Shown: one piece after another, positions 1-7,631 of the stretch
Position numbering within the stretch: the stretch's first letter is position 1
Layout of the letters: each line of letters starts with the position of its first letter
Source: an uncultured Flavobacteriales bacterium
Lineage (GTDB): Bacteria; Bacteroidota; Bacteroidia; Flavobacteriales_D; Crocinitomicaceae
Reading direction: 5' to 3'
DNA length: 41,871 bases
Assembly (NCBI GenBank): GCA_903945495.1
Contig: CAJAVU010000003.1
Location: 1-41,871, forward strand
The notes under the pieces: model-generated
What the model was told of the DNA's origin: nothing
What the model saw: the letters and a program-made list of their open reading frames with translations, nothing else
Database searches by the model: none
Translations under genes and position numbers: made by a program

Positions 1-1
1 G

Positions 2-2104
2 CTATTTTTCAATACCTTCTAACTGTAATATAAATGCATATTCTTTTGCGATTTCTTTGCGTTCATTCGTTCTTCCTGATCCACCACCGTGTCCAGCATC
101 CATATTGCAATCAAAAATCAAAGGTTTATCGTTTGTTCGATATTCTCTCAATTTGGCAACCCATTTCATTGGTTCCCAATACTGAACTTGAGAATCGTGA
201 TAACCAGTTGTAACAAGTAAAGCTGGATAATCCATTCGTTTTACATTGTCGTAAGGTGAATAATTCAGCATGTAAAAATAAGCATCTACTTCATTCGGAT
301 TTCCCCATTCTTCATATTCTCCAACAGTCAATGGAATCGATTCATCCAACATTGTAGAAACAACATCAACAAACGGAACTTGAGCAATTACTCCTTTCCA
401 TAAATAAGGCGCCATATTCGTAACGGCTCCCATTAGCAAACCTCCAGCACTTCCACCTTGTGCGTAAATGCGATTTTTATCACAATACCCTTTCATTCCA
501 AGGTATTCAGCTGCATTAATGAAATCTGTAAAAGTGTTAACTTTCTTCATCATTTTGCCATCTTCATACCATTTTTCGCCCATGTATTTACTCCCACGAA
601 TATGCGCTATTGCATAAACAACACCTCGATCTAATAAACTTAAGCGCGTTGCACTAAAGACATCTGGCGTGGTGTAGCCATAAGATCCGTAAGCATACAA
701 TAGGAGTGGAGCCTTTTCCAGCACTGTTCCTTTTTTATAGACAATTGATACTGGAATTTTTGTACCATCGTTTGCTGTTGCCCAAATTCGCTCAGAAACA
801 TAATCATCAGGAGAAAACGATTTATCCAACAATTCTCTTCTGAAGAACAAGTTTTGTTTCTTTGAATTCAAATCATACGCATAAACAGAAGAAGGTGTTG
901 TTAATGAATTATATACATAATAAACTTCCTTTGCCTTGAAATCATCATTCAACGAAAGACCGGTGTAATACGTTTCTTCCTTAAATTCAATTGCTCCTTC
1001 AGATTTACCTTTCAAATCGAATAAACTAATTTTTTTCAAGCCATTTGTTCGAATTTCAGCGATTAACTTTTGCTCTAAGACCAAGCAATTTTCTATCAAC
1101 ACATCATCATTATGTGCTATGATTACTTGACAATCTTCAATCGCATTTGGTTTAGACGCAGAAAATACGAGTTGATTGTTTTTCGCATTTTTATTGGATA
1201 ATATGTAAAATCCATTTGTATGATGAAACAGACTATAAAGATGACCTTGTTCTCGTTTTAAGAAAACAACAGGTTTTTCAGAAGGGTGATTTGCATCAAT
1301 GATCGACGCTTCCGATGTTGTGGAACTAAAGGAATAAATAACAATGAAATTATCGGTTAAAGTTTTTGTGATATGAACAGAAAAGCGCTCATCATCCTCT
1401 TGATAAACCAAAACATCTTCAGAACTCTTTGTTCCCAATACGTGTTCGTAAACTTGAAACTCGCGTAATGTTTGAGGATCCTTTTTTACATAAAAAACTG
1501 TTTTGTTATCATTCGCCCAAACGAGTGTTCCATCAGTATCTATAATTTTATCCTTTAAATACGTGTTGTTTTTATTCGATCGAAAAGTAACTTGATATTT
1601 TCTTCTCCCAACAAAATCCTCACAAACAGCTAATAGCTCGTTGTTTGGAGAGGGCATCCATTCTGACAATTCATAAAATGATTTTCCTTTTGAACGCTCA
1701 TTTTCATCAAAAAACAACGTGCTCTTTTCATCTTCGAATCTGTAAATTTCTTGATAGTCTTTTCCTTCAACGCTTTTCGTTTGATACTTTATACCGTTTA
1801 GAAAAAATGGTGCACTGACATCATTTGGGTTGATTCGCGCTTCAAATTCATTCAATAATGTGGTTTGAAGTTGCTGCGTTTTATTGAAATAAGCTTCTGT
1901 ATAAGTGTTTTCTGCTGTTAAATAATCCAAAACTTCTTTCGAGTCTCGTTGATTCATCCAAAAATAATCATCAATTCTAGTGTGATCATGTTTTATTAAC
2001 TCAGTTGTGTTTTTCGCTGCTTTGGGTTCAACCCAAGTATCTGTTGCTTTTTGTGCCATAGTTAAATTAGAAATTCCAAAACAAATAAGAAGTAGTTTAT
2101 TCAT
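2..2104 (-). CDS. ptrB: Oligopeptidase B-like S9 family serine peptidase, exported
   Basis: This is a prolyl-oligopeptidase-clan (S9A) enzyme that should cut short peptides, typically after basic residues. The N-terminal part should form the beta-propeller; its start (DDYFW, then EVLDYL..EN) is typical of oligopeptidase B. The C-terminal half is the alpha/beta hydrolase: nucleophile Ser552 in GGSAGG, Asp637 in GYHDSQV and His672 in AGHGGGSGR, numbered from the ATG at 2104. That start gives 700 aa and a signal-peptide-like N-terminus (MNKLLLICFGISNLTMAQ), so a periplasmic location is likely. A longer TTG-initiated frame exists from 2125, but that TTG lies inside the -7 promoter box and is rejected. 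The gene is complete, with its stop at 2-4. It is divergent from the methyltransferase operon. Confidence 0.88.
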   Translation of the reverse strand: MNKLLLICFGISNLTMAQKATDTWVEPKAAKNTTELIKHDHTRIDDYFWMNQRDSKEVLDYLTAENTYTEAYFNKTQQLQTTLLNEFEARINPNDVSAPFFLNGIKYQTKSVEGKDYQEIYRFEDEKSTLFFDENERSKGKSFYELSEWMPSPNNELLAVCEDFVGRRKYQVTFRSNKNNTYLKDKIIDTDGTLVWANDNKTVFYVKKDPQTLREFQVYEHVLGTKSSEDVLVYQEDDERFSVHITKTLTDNFIVIYSFSSTTSEASIIDANHPSEKPVVFLKREQGHLYSLFHHTNGFYILSNKNAKNNQLVFSASKPNAIEDCQVIIAHNDDVLIENCLVLEQKLIAEIRTNGLKKISLFDLKGKSEGAIEFKEETYYTGLSLNDDFKAKEVYYVYNSLTTPSSVYAYDLNSKKQNLFFRRELLDKSFSPDDYVSERIWATANDGTKIPVSIVYKKGTVLEKAPLLLYAYGSYGYTTPDVFSATRLSLLDRGVVYAIAHIRGSKYMGEKWYEDGKMMKKVNTFTDFINAAEYLGMKGYCDKNRIYAQGGSAGGLLMGAVTNMAPYLWKGVIAQVPFVDVVSTMLDESIPLTVGEYEEWGNPNEVDAYFYMLNYSPYDNVKRMDYPALLVTTGYHDSQVQYWEPMKWVAKLREYRTNDKPLIFDCNMDAGHGGGSGRTNERKEIAKEYAFILQLEGIEK

Positions 2105-2122
2105 ATAAATTGTTTGAGCAAC

Positions 2123-2130
2123 CAAATTTA
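2123..2130 (-). promoter_or_regulatory. -7 box of the ptrB-like gene
   Basis: TAAATTTG read on the minus strand fits the Bacteroidota consensus TAnnTTTG. It lies 18 nt before the ATG at 2104. No good -33 TTG is seen at 19-20 nt. Confidence 0.5.
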
Positions 2131-2162
2131 CAAGTTTTTGTAGTTAATCTTTGTCAACTTCA

Positions 2163-2191
2163 TTGGAATCTTTTTTGTTTCACTAACTTTG
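2163..2191 (+). promoter_or_regulatory. Promoter of the methyltransferase-MbnP-MbnH operon
   Basis: A -33 TTG (2163-2165), an 18-nt spacer and a -7 box TAACTTTG (2184-2191). Only 4 nt separate the box from the ATG at 2196, so transcription should begin at or next to the start codon, giving a leaderless mRNA. Confidence 0.65.
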
Positions 2192-2195
2192 TTTT

Positions 2196-2969
2196 ATGAA
2201 GAAGCTTTACAAGTTTTTATTAAACAACCTTCCTCGACCGCTTTTGATACGGTTGAGTTATCCATTTAAAAAAGTCGCACCCCTTTTATACAAAGGTAAT
2301 AATGTGGAATGTCCCGTTTGTGAACGTTCATTTTCTAAGTTCCTTTCGTATGGTGCTGATATTGTTCATCGAGATAATGTATTATGTCCATATGATTTAA
2401 CCTTAGAGCGTCATCGTCTTATGTGGCTGTATTTAAAAGATGAATCTAATTTCTTCACGGCTAATAAATTGGATGTATTGCATATTGCACCTGAACAATG
2501 TTTTCATGCATTATTTAAAAAACAATCGAATTTAAATTATTTAACGGGCGATCTTGTTTCACCAATTGCTGATATGCATTTTGATTTACACAATATTCCA
2601 TTGGAAGACAATCGTTTTGATGTTGTTTTTTGTAATCATGTAATGGAACATGTGGATGATGCTATTCGTTGCATGTCTGAATTATACCGTGTTATGAGAC
2701 CTGGTGGATGGGGAATTATGCAAGTTCCTCAAGACCATAATCGTGAAATAACATTGGAAGATCCAACGATTACTTCTCCGGAAGATCGTGAAAAATATTA
2801 CTGGCAGAAGGATCACGTTCGTCTGTTTGGTCAAGACTATCCAAAATGGTTAGAAAAAGCTGGTTTCCGTGTAACAGTTTTTGATAAAGAATCCAAGTAT
2901 GACCAAAAGAAGATTGAACGTTTTAGGTTGCAGAAAGAAGAAATTTTGTACATTGTACACAAAGATTAA
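2196..2969 (+). CDS. Class I SAM-dependent methyltransferase
   Basis: A 257-aa protein with a Methyltransf_11-like fold. The SAM-binding motif I is VLHIAPE (about residues 94-100) in place of the usual glycine-rich form, and the motif IV region is FDVVFCNHVMEHVDD (about 141-155). An N-terminal CPVC (Cys39/Cys42) plus Cys64 could be part of a small metal-binding knuckle ahead of the catalytic domain, although I see no clear fourth ligand. The substrate cannot be told from sequence. It is the first gene of an operon: the MbnP-like gene begins 3 nt after its stop. Whether it takes part in maturation of the MbnP/MbnH pair or is merely co-transcribed is open. The family call is firm; the role is unknown. 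Confidence 0.8.
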   Translation: MKKLYKFLLNNLPRPLLIRLSYPFKKVAPLLYKGNNVECPVCERSFSKFLSYGADIVHRDNVLCPYDLTLERHRLMWLYLKDESNFFTANKLDVLHIAPEQCFHALFKKQSNLNYLTGDLVSPIADMHFDLHNIPLEDNRFDVVFCNHVMEHVDDAIRCMSELYRVMRPGGWGIMQVPQDHNREITLEDPTITSPEDREKYYWQKDHVRLFGQDYPKWLEKAGFRVTVFDKESKYDQKKIERFRLQKEEILYIVHKD

Positions 2970-2972
2970 AAG

Positions 2973-3956
2973 ATGAAAAAAATTCTATTTAGTACATTGG
3001 TTCTAATCAGTTTGAGTTCATTTGGACAGAAAAACGTTTTTGTTACTATTTCACCGAAATTCGCTGGAGCAGATTTGCAAATGGGAGTTGATTACACTTC
3101 CATAAATGGAGTTGTTTTAAACTTGGACCATTTCGATTACTATCTTTCAGATTTGCATGTAATTCATGATGGAGGACAAGATTTAGATTTGTCTGATACT
3201 GTATTTCTAGTTGAACCTCAAAACAACATACTGTATCTTGGCTTTTTAAATGTCACAACTATTGAACAATTGAACTTTGCTATTGGAGTTCCCGCTGTAA
3301 TAAACACAAGTGCAGGACCTGAAGCAATCGATATCACATTATATCCTGAATTACATCCTTTGAGTTTTCAAGACCCATCGATGTATTGGGGCTGGACCGC
3401 TGGTTACATGCACATGATTATTGGTGGATTAGCAGATTCAAATACTGACGGAATTGCGGATGCGGAATTTGAAGTCCATACAGTGGGAGATGCTAATTAC
3501 AGACACGTACAATTACCAGTAATACAATCAAATACGCTTACCGACATAGTAAATGTTGCACTAAATTGCAATGTGGATTCTTGGATTAAGGATATTCCTA
3601 TCGAAACTGTTGGAATATTACATGGCTCAACAGGAACAAACATGGAAATAATGAAGAACGTCGAAACTGAACCTGTTTTCACACAACCCTCTACTGCAGC
3701 AACCCAAGAGTTATCGGATGCTCATGGAACAATTTACGCAGTTCAAAATTCATCTGAAACGACAATTAATTGGTCTGATATTAATAATGTTAGTTCATTT
3801 AATGTAACTGACATCAATGGAAAATTAATACAATTTGGTAAAGCTGAAGGAAACAAAGGAGCTATTACTGTTGACGAAATGAATACTGGCATCTATTTTT
3901 TCCACCTTTTTGACAATGGCGGCAAAGAACTAAAACAATTAAAATTTATTAAATAG
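2973..3956 (+). CDS. MbnP-like secreted protein with T9SS C-terminal domain
   Basis: A 327-aa protein with a signal peptide (MKKILFSTLVLISLSSFGQ). The body resembles MbnP, the copper-linked partner of the di-heme enzyme MbnH first described near methanobactin operons. It has the LDHFDYYLSD segment (about 51-60) and the hallmark MYWGWTAGYMHM stretch (137-148), whose W139 and W141 are candidate sites for enzyme-directed oxidation (in studied MbnP a Trp becomes kynurenine). The last 70 residues look like a type A T9SS sorting domain (FNVTDINGKLI, then TGIYFFHLF and a basic LKFIK end) but lack YPNP, so the protein is probably delivered to the cell surface. Its stop overlaps the GTG start of the peroxidase gene, so translation is likely coupled. 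Confidence 0.78.
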   Translation: MKKILFSTLVLISLSSFGQKNVFVTISPKFAGADLQMGVDYTSINGVVLNLDHFDYYLSDLHVIHDGGQDLDLSDTVFLVEPQNNILYLGFLNVTTIEQLNFAIGVPAVINTSAGPEAIDITLYPELHPLSFQDPSMYWGWTAGYMHMIIGGLADSNTDGIADAEFEVHTVGDANYRHVQLPVIQSNTLTDIVNVALNCNVDSWIKDIPIETVGILHGSTGTNMEIMKNVETEPVFTQPSTAATQELSDAHGTIYAVQNSSETTINWSDINNVSSFNVTDINGKLIQFGKAEGNKGAITVDEMNTGIYFFHLFDNGGKELKQLKFIK

Positions 3957-4954
3957 TGCGACTAAATCGTACATATTTTTTGATTTTCATATTCGGGGCA
4001 ATTTTATTGCCCCTTTTTTTGCTGCAGTGTAAAACAAATAGTCATCAAGTAAGCGTTTTAGGAAAATTTGAAAACCCTGCAGACAATCCATTGACCGAAG
4101 AAAAAATTGCTCTTGGTCGTTTACTTTTTTTTGACAAACGACTTTCGAGAAATGAAACTGTCTCATGCGCAACATGCCATGTTCCTTCCTTTGCTTTTAC
4201 CGACCGGAAAAAAGTTAGTGAAGGTGTAGATGGAAGAAAAACACAACGGAATTCACCTTCCTTATTAAATTCTGCCTATTTAAAAACATTGATGTTTGAT
4301 GCACATCTTACATCCTTAGAAATTCAAGTTATTGCCCCAATTCAAGAACATGTTGAAATGGATATGGATATGAAGACTTTATTGAAGCGATTACGAAAAG
4401 ATGAACATTATACAAAAGAGGCAAAAGCGATCTTTAATCGTGACTTTGATGCTTTTGTATTAACACGAAGTATTGCTGCTTTTGAACGTTCCTTGATTTC
4501 TGAAAATTCTCGCTTTGATCAATATTATTCTGGTATAAAACCAAATGCCCTTTCAAAAAATGAAAAGGCAGGCTGGAAGTTGTTTTCTGAAAAACTTTAT
4601 TGCACAAAATGTCACCCAGCCCCTTATTTCACAACATTTATTGCTGAAAACAATGGTTTATACAGTGAATATGGTGAAGACAAAGGACGTTTCAGAATAT
4701 TTAATGATTCGAATGATATAGGATTTTTTAAAGTTCCTTCTTTAAGAAACATCGAATTAACCTTTCCTTATATGCATGATGGCAGTAAATCCACATTGGA
4801 TGAAGTGATTCAACATTATTCAAAAGGAGGGGAGCATCATAAGTTACAAAGCAAGAACATCATTCCTTTCAAATTAACAGCAAAAGAGACTTCGCAATTA
4901 AAGGCTTTCCTAATTGCTTTAACCGACACATCTTATATGAAAGATTTTAAATAA
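3956..4954 (+). CDS. MbnH/MauG-like di-heme cytochrome c peroxidase, lipoprotein
   Basis: A 332-aa bacterial di-heme peroxidase family protein. It has two c-heme sites, CATCH (71-75) and CTKCH (216-220), and the family signature PYMHDGS (271-277). The N-terminus is a lipoprotein signal with lipobox LLQC and lipidation at Cys25. The start is GTG, overlapping the MbnP stop (TAGTG), so the pair is co-translated. Context points to an MbnH role: using peroxide to make a high-valent di-heme state that oxidises a Trp of the partner. Odd feature: the WDGR segment of classical CcpA/MauG-type enzymes reads MFDAH here (113-117), so the usual Trp is Phe114. A plain H2O2-detoxifying peroxidase is the alternative. 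Confidence 0.8.
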   Translation: MRLNRTYFLIFIFGAILLPLFLLQCKTNSHQVSVLGKFENPADNPLTEEKIALGRLLFFDKRLSRNETVSCATCHVPSFAFTDRKKVSEGVDGRKTQRNSPSLLNSAYLKTLMFDAHLTSLEIQVIAPIQEHVEMDMDMKTLLKRLRKDEHYTKEAKAIFNRDFDAFVLTRSIAAFERSLISENSRFDQYYSGIKPNALSKNEKAGWKLFSEKLYCTKCHPAPYFTTFIAENNGLYSEYGEDKGRFRIFNDSNDIGFFKVPSLRNIELTFPYMHDGSKSTLDEVIQHYSKGGEHHKLQSKNIIPFKLTAKETSQLKAFLIALTDTSYMKDFK

Positions 4955-5051
4955 TTTCCTTTCATATCAAGACATTTTACCTGAATTTTCATGGTCAAAC
5001 TTTTTTCTTTATGCATACATACAATAATTGGAATATTATTTGCGTTGAAAG

Positions 5052-5075
5052 TGTAACGAAACAAGTGAAGTTCGT
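5052..5075 (+). promoter_or_regulatory. Possible ECF-type promoter before the sigma factor gene
   Basis: TGTAAC (5052-5057) and CGT (5073-5075) are separated by 15 nt, resembling AAC/CGT-type ECF promoters. No TAnnTTTG box is seen in this intergenic region. If real, it would make the sigma gene autoregulated. This is a weak, inference-only call. Confidence 0.25.
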
Positions 5076-5083
5076 TTTACTCA

Positions 5084-5105
5084 TGTAAAGACTGCAAGCT
5101 TTACA
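5084..5105 (+). repeat. Inverted repeat in the sigma gene leader
   Basis: TGTAAAG (5084-5090) and CTTTACA (5099-5105) are perfect inverted 7-mers with an 8-nt loop, ending 27 nt before the ATG of the sigma factor. They could form an RNA hairpin or serve as a dyad operator. There is no T-run, so it is not a terminator. Confidence 0.5.
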
Positions 5106-5132
5106 AAAAACTAGAAAATAAAACCAAGAACT

Positions 5133-5705
5133 ATGACAGTGAACCCAATGTATCACCAAACCAACCAACGTATGGAAGAGGAGTTGAGTTGGATACGGCG
5201 TGCACAGAAAGATCCGGAGAGTTTCGGGCCGCTGTACAAAAAGTATCATGAGCAAATTTTTCGCTACATCTATCAAAGAATGGATGACGAGGAGCAAGCT
5301 TTTGATATTACCTCGCAAGTGTTTATGAAGGCATTGAACAATTTGCACAAATACGAATACCGTGGAGTGCCATTTTCTTCGTGGTTGTATCGTATTGCAA
5401 AAAGTGAATTGTATCAATCTTTTCGTGACAGAAAATCTGAACGAACAGTGAATATCGAAAGTTACCAACTGTTTGAGATGATTGATGAGATTGAGGAAGA
5501 TAATAGCGAAATGAATAAAAAGCGCTTATTTGCCTCTTTAGCAAAATTGAAAGAAAAAGACATGCAATTAATTGAAATGCGTTTTTTCGAAAAACGTTCA
5601 TTTAAAGAAATGGGAGAAATCCTTGAGATAACAGAAAACAACGCGAAAGTGAAAACGTTTCGTGCAATTGAAAAATTGAAACAACTATTTAATACTAAGA
5701 GTTAA
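5133..5705 (+). CDS. ECF-type RNA polymerase sigma factor
   Basis: A 190-aa sigma-70 family protein of ECF architecture. Region 2 covers roughly residues 25-100: YHEQIFRYIYQRM, then DITSQVFMKALNNL for core binding and FSSWLYRIAKSEL for -10 recognition. Region 4 covers roughly 140-187, with FKEMGEILEITENNAKVKTFRA as the helix-turn-helix. There is no region 1 or 3. The next gene starts 4 nt after the stop and encodes a single-pass membrane protein in the usual anti-sigma position, and a terminator follows that gene. The regulon cannot be read here, but the partner's GldM-like tail suggests sensing of the envelope or the gliding/T9SS machinery. Confidence 0.88.
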   Translation: MTVNPMYHQTNQRMEEELSWIRRAQKDPESFGPLYKKYHEQIFRYIYQRMDDEEQAFDITSQVFMKALNNLHKYEYRGVPFSSWLYRIAKSELYQSFRDRKSERTVNIESYQLFEMIDEIEEDNSEMNKKRLFASLAKLKEKDMQLIEMRFFEKRSFKEMGEILEITENNAKVKTFRAIEKLKQLFNTKS

Positions 5706-5709
5706 TATT

Positions 5710-6489
5710 ATGGAAATTAAAAAAGTCAATTTAGACCGACAAAACCTTAGTTCTTCCTACATTGAGAAAAGACAAGATTTTAATCATGTATTAAAAAGTG
5801 CTAAAATGACTAAGATACCGACATGGAAAAGCCCCTGGTTTTACGGGGCTGTCGGTTTATCCTCGGTCGCCATTGTTGCAATGGTTTTCACAAATTATAA
5901 CATTAAAAAAGAGTTGGATGATAAAAAAGCTACATTAAAAATAAATAACAATCCTTCAAAAGCAGTAATTGCTAAGAATGCGTCCAAAAGCATGGAGGAA
6001 ATACCAAATGCTCACATAGCCACTGCTCAATCAAGTACTTTGCAAAAAGAGGCATTATCAACGAACCAAAGCGATTTTAAAATTGAAAAGGTTTCAATCG
6101 AAACGAACGTTGACAACACCAATGAAATAGTCAGCGAACCAGCAGCGGAATCAACTACTCAAATTTCTAAAGCACCTGTTAAAAGGCAAATTGGACAACC
6201 AACTATTAATGGTATAGCAAACGGCATCATTCGTGTGGATCATCTAAAAAATTCCAACCTTATAGAAAGCAATTCAAGTTTTGAAATTACTTCCTATGAA
6301 GTTCAGTATTTCAATGGTAAACAAGATGTAGTTGCGCAAATAAGAAGCAATGCAATTCCAGAAGAATTAAAAGACCAAATCATTGCCAATAATATAGGGG
6401 AGATGATTTTTATAACTGGAATAAAAGGATTAGATGAAAACGGGAAAATCGTTAAATTACCTTCGATTAATTTAAAGCTTTCGAAATGA
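5710..6489 (+). CDS. Probable membrane anti-sigma factor with GldM-C-like C-terminal domain
   Basis: A 259-aa protein: short polar cytoplasmic segment (1-41), one transmembrane helix (about 43-62, WFYGAVGLSSVAIVAMVF), a low-complexity periplasmic linker (65-190) and a compact C-terminal domain (about 192-257). That domain starts EITSYEVQYFNGK, continues through GEMIFITGIKGLDENGK and ends KLPSINLKL; the pattern resembles the last domain of GldM/PorM, the T9SS motor protein. No classical zinc anti-sigma motif (HxxxCxxC) is present. Position directly behind the ECF sigma gene suggests that the N-terminus restrains the sigma factor and the periplasmic domain senses something. Membrane topology is clear; anti-sigma function and GldM relationship are inferences. 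Confidence 0.6.
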   Translation: MEIKKVNLDRQNLSSSYIEKRQDFNHVLKSAKMTKIPTWKSPWFYGAVGLSSVAIVAMVFTNYNIKKELDDKKATLKINNNPSKAVIAKNASKSMEEIPNAHIATAQSSTLQKEALSTNQSDFKIEKVSIETNVDNTNEIVSEPAAESTTQISKAPVKRQIGQPTINGIANGIIRVDHLKNSNLIESNSSFEITSYEVQYFNGKQDVVAQIRSNAIPEELKDQIIANNIGEMIFITGIKGLDENGKIVKLPSINLKLSK

Positions 6490-6503
6490 TTTTTGACAAT
6501 CTG

Positions 6504-6526
6504 AAAGTATTGAACAATACTTTTTT
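6504..6526 (+). terminator. Rho-independent terminator of the sigma operon
   Basis: AAAGTATT (6504-6511), loop GAAC and AATACTTT (6516-6523), running into six T. It begins 15 nt after the stop of the anti-sigma-like gene. Confidence 0.7.
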
Positions 6527-6614
6527 AGTAAAAAATTCAATTTTCTTTTTTTAGTTGAAAAACTATTCATAAATTCGTATCGTTATAAAAGGCTTTTTAA
6601 TAAAGAATATAATA

Positions 6615-7550
6615 ATGAGATATTTATCTACGCTAACATTCCTATTCACTGTATCTGTAACTTTTGCACAGCATACAAATTTTAATACTCAACGAAATTG
6701 GTCCTTAAACAAAAAGGAAATTTTGTTTGGTATTGGTGCTACTCAATTTACAGGAGATTTAGGAGGAAGAAACCAAGTTGGAAAAGACTATAGCTTACGA
6801 GACATCGATATTCCTTCAACAGGTATAGGTGGAATGATTGGATTTCGTTATCGTTTTCACCCATTTTGGGCAACAACAACAGCTTTAAATGTTGGATTGT
6901 TAAGAGGGAATGATGCATTAACGAATGAGGTAGTCCGTGAAAGTCGTAATTTACATTTCCGTTCACTTTACGTTGAATTACAGCAAAGAATTGAGTGCAT
7001 CGTTTATTCAAATGAAAAATTTGGTGCTAGATACAGACTTCCAGGTCATAAAGGTTTTAAAGATCATAATCAACAAATATATTTGTTTACAGGTATCGGT
7101 GCTAGTTACTTCAATCCTAAAGCGCAATACAACGGAAGTTGGACAGCTTTAAGACCATTGGGTACAGAAGGACAAGGTACTGTTGATGGTCCAAAAAAAT
7201 ACTTACCAGTTACTGCGACCATTCCTTTTGGAGTTGGTGTTCGTTTTGGATTAGGTAGAATGTGGAGAATTGGTGTAGAAGCAACGTATGTTAAAACGTT
7301 CTCTGATTATATTGATGATGTTCACGGTTCATATGTGGATCCATCTTTGTTATCATCACCAGCTGCACAATATTTATCAAATCCAGCAAACAACAATACA
7401 TCTTGGTTTGCACCTGGACAACAGAGAGGTGACAAAAATAATGATGCGTATTACAACTTAAATGTTGTTGTGTATAGAAACATTACGTACAAAGATTACG
7501 CGAAACAAAGAAAAGCTTACCATTGGAATAAAGGTCGTTACAAATTCTAA
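6615..7550 (+). CDS. DUF6089-like outer-membrane beta-barrel protein
   Basis: A 311-aa protein with a signal peptide (MRYLSTLTFLFTVSVTFAQ). It has alternating aromatic/hydrophobic strands and the family hallmarks GIGATQFTGDLGG (about 41-53) and, late in the protein, KTFSDYIDDVHGSYVD. This pattern is that of DUF6089-type barrels, common in Bacteroidota, whose molecular role is not established. The C-terminus is basic and does not look like a T9SS sorting tail, which fits an outer-membrane location. It stands alone between the sigma-operon terminator and its own strong terminator. A variant -7 box TAAATTCG lies at 6570-6577. The family call is good; function is unknown. Confidence 0.7.
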   Translation: MRYLSTLTFLFTVSVTFAQHTNFNTQRNWSLNKKEILFGIGATQFTGDLGGRNQVGKDYSLRDIDIPSTGIGGMIGFRYRFHPFWATTTALNVGLLRGNDALTNEVVRESRNLHFRSLYVELQQRIECIVYSNEKFGARYRLPGHKGFKDHNQQIYLFTGIGASYFNPKAQYNGSWTALRPLGTEGQGTVDGPKKYLPVTATIPFGVGVRFGLGRMWRIGVEATYVKTFSDYIDDVHGSYVDPSLLSSPAAQYLSNPANNNTSWFAPGQQRGDKNNDAYYNLNVVVYRNITYKDYAKQRKAYHWNKGRYKF

Positions 7551-7574
7551 TGTTGAAAATATGTTAATGAAACT

Positions 7575-7604
7575 AACGGGGTGGCAATTGTCACCCCGTT
7601 TTTG
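7575..7604 (+). terminator. Strong terminator after the DUF6089 gene
   Basis: AACGGGGTG (7575-7583) pairs perfectly with CACCCCGTT (7592-7600), followed by further T. The -33 TTG of the pyrD promoter (7588-7590) sits in the loop of this hairpin. Confidence 0.85.
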
Positions 7605-7617
7605 ATTTATACCTTTG
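7588..7617 (+). promoter_or_regulatory. pyrD promoter
   Basis: A -33 TTG (7588-7590), a 19-nt spacer and -7 TACCTTTG (7610-7617) match the Bacteroidota promoter layout. The ATG at 7632 follows 14 nt after the box. The promoter overlaps the upstream terminator. Confidence 0.75.
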
Positions 7618-7631
7618 TAAAAACAATTTTT

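Noticed and set aside
4995-5468. 157-aa minus-strand frame across the sigma gene start
   Set aside because: Antisense to the sigma factor, whose regions 2 and 4 are clear; composition is typical of a reverse-strand shadow.
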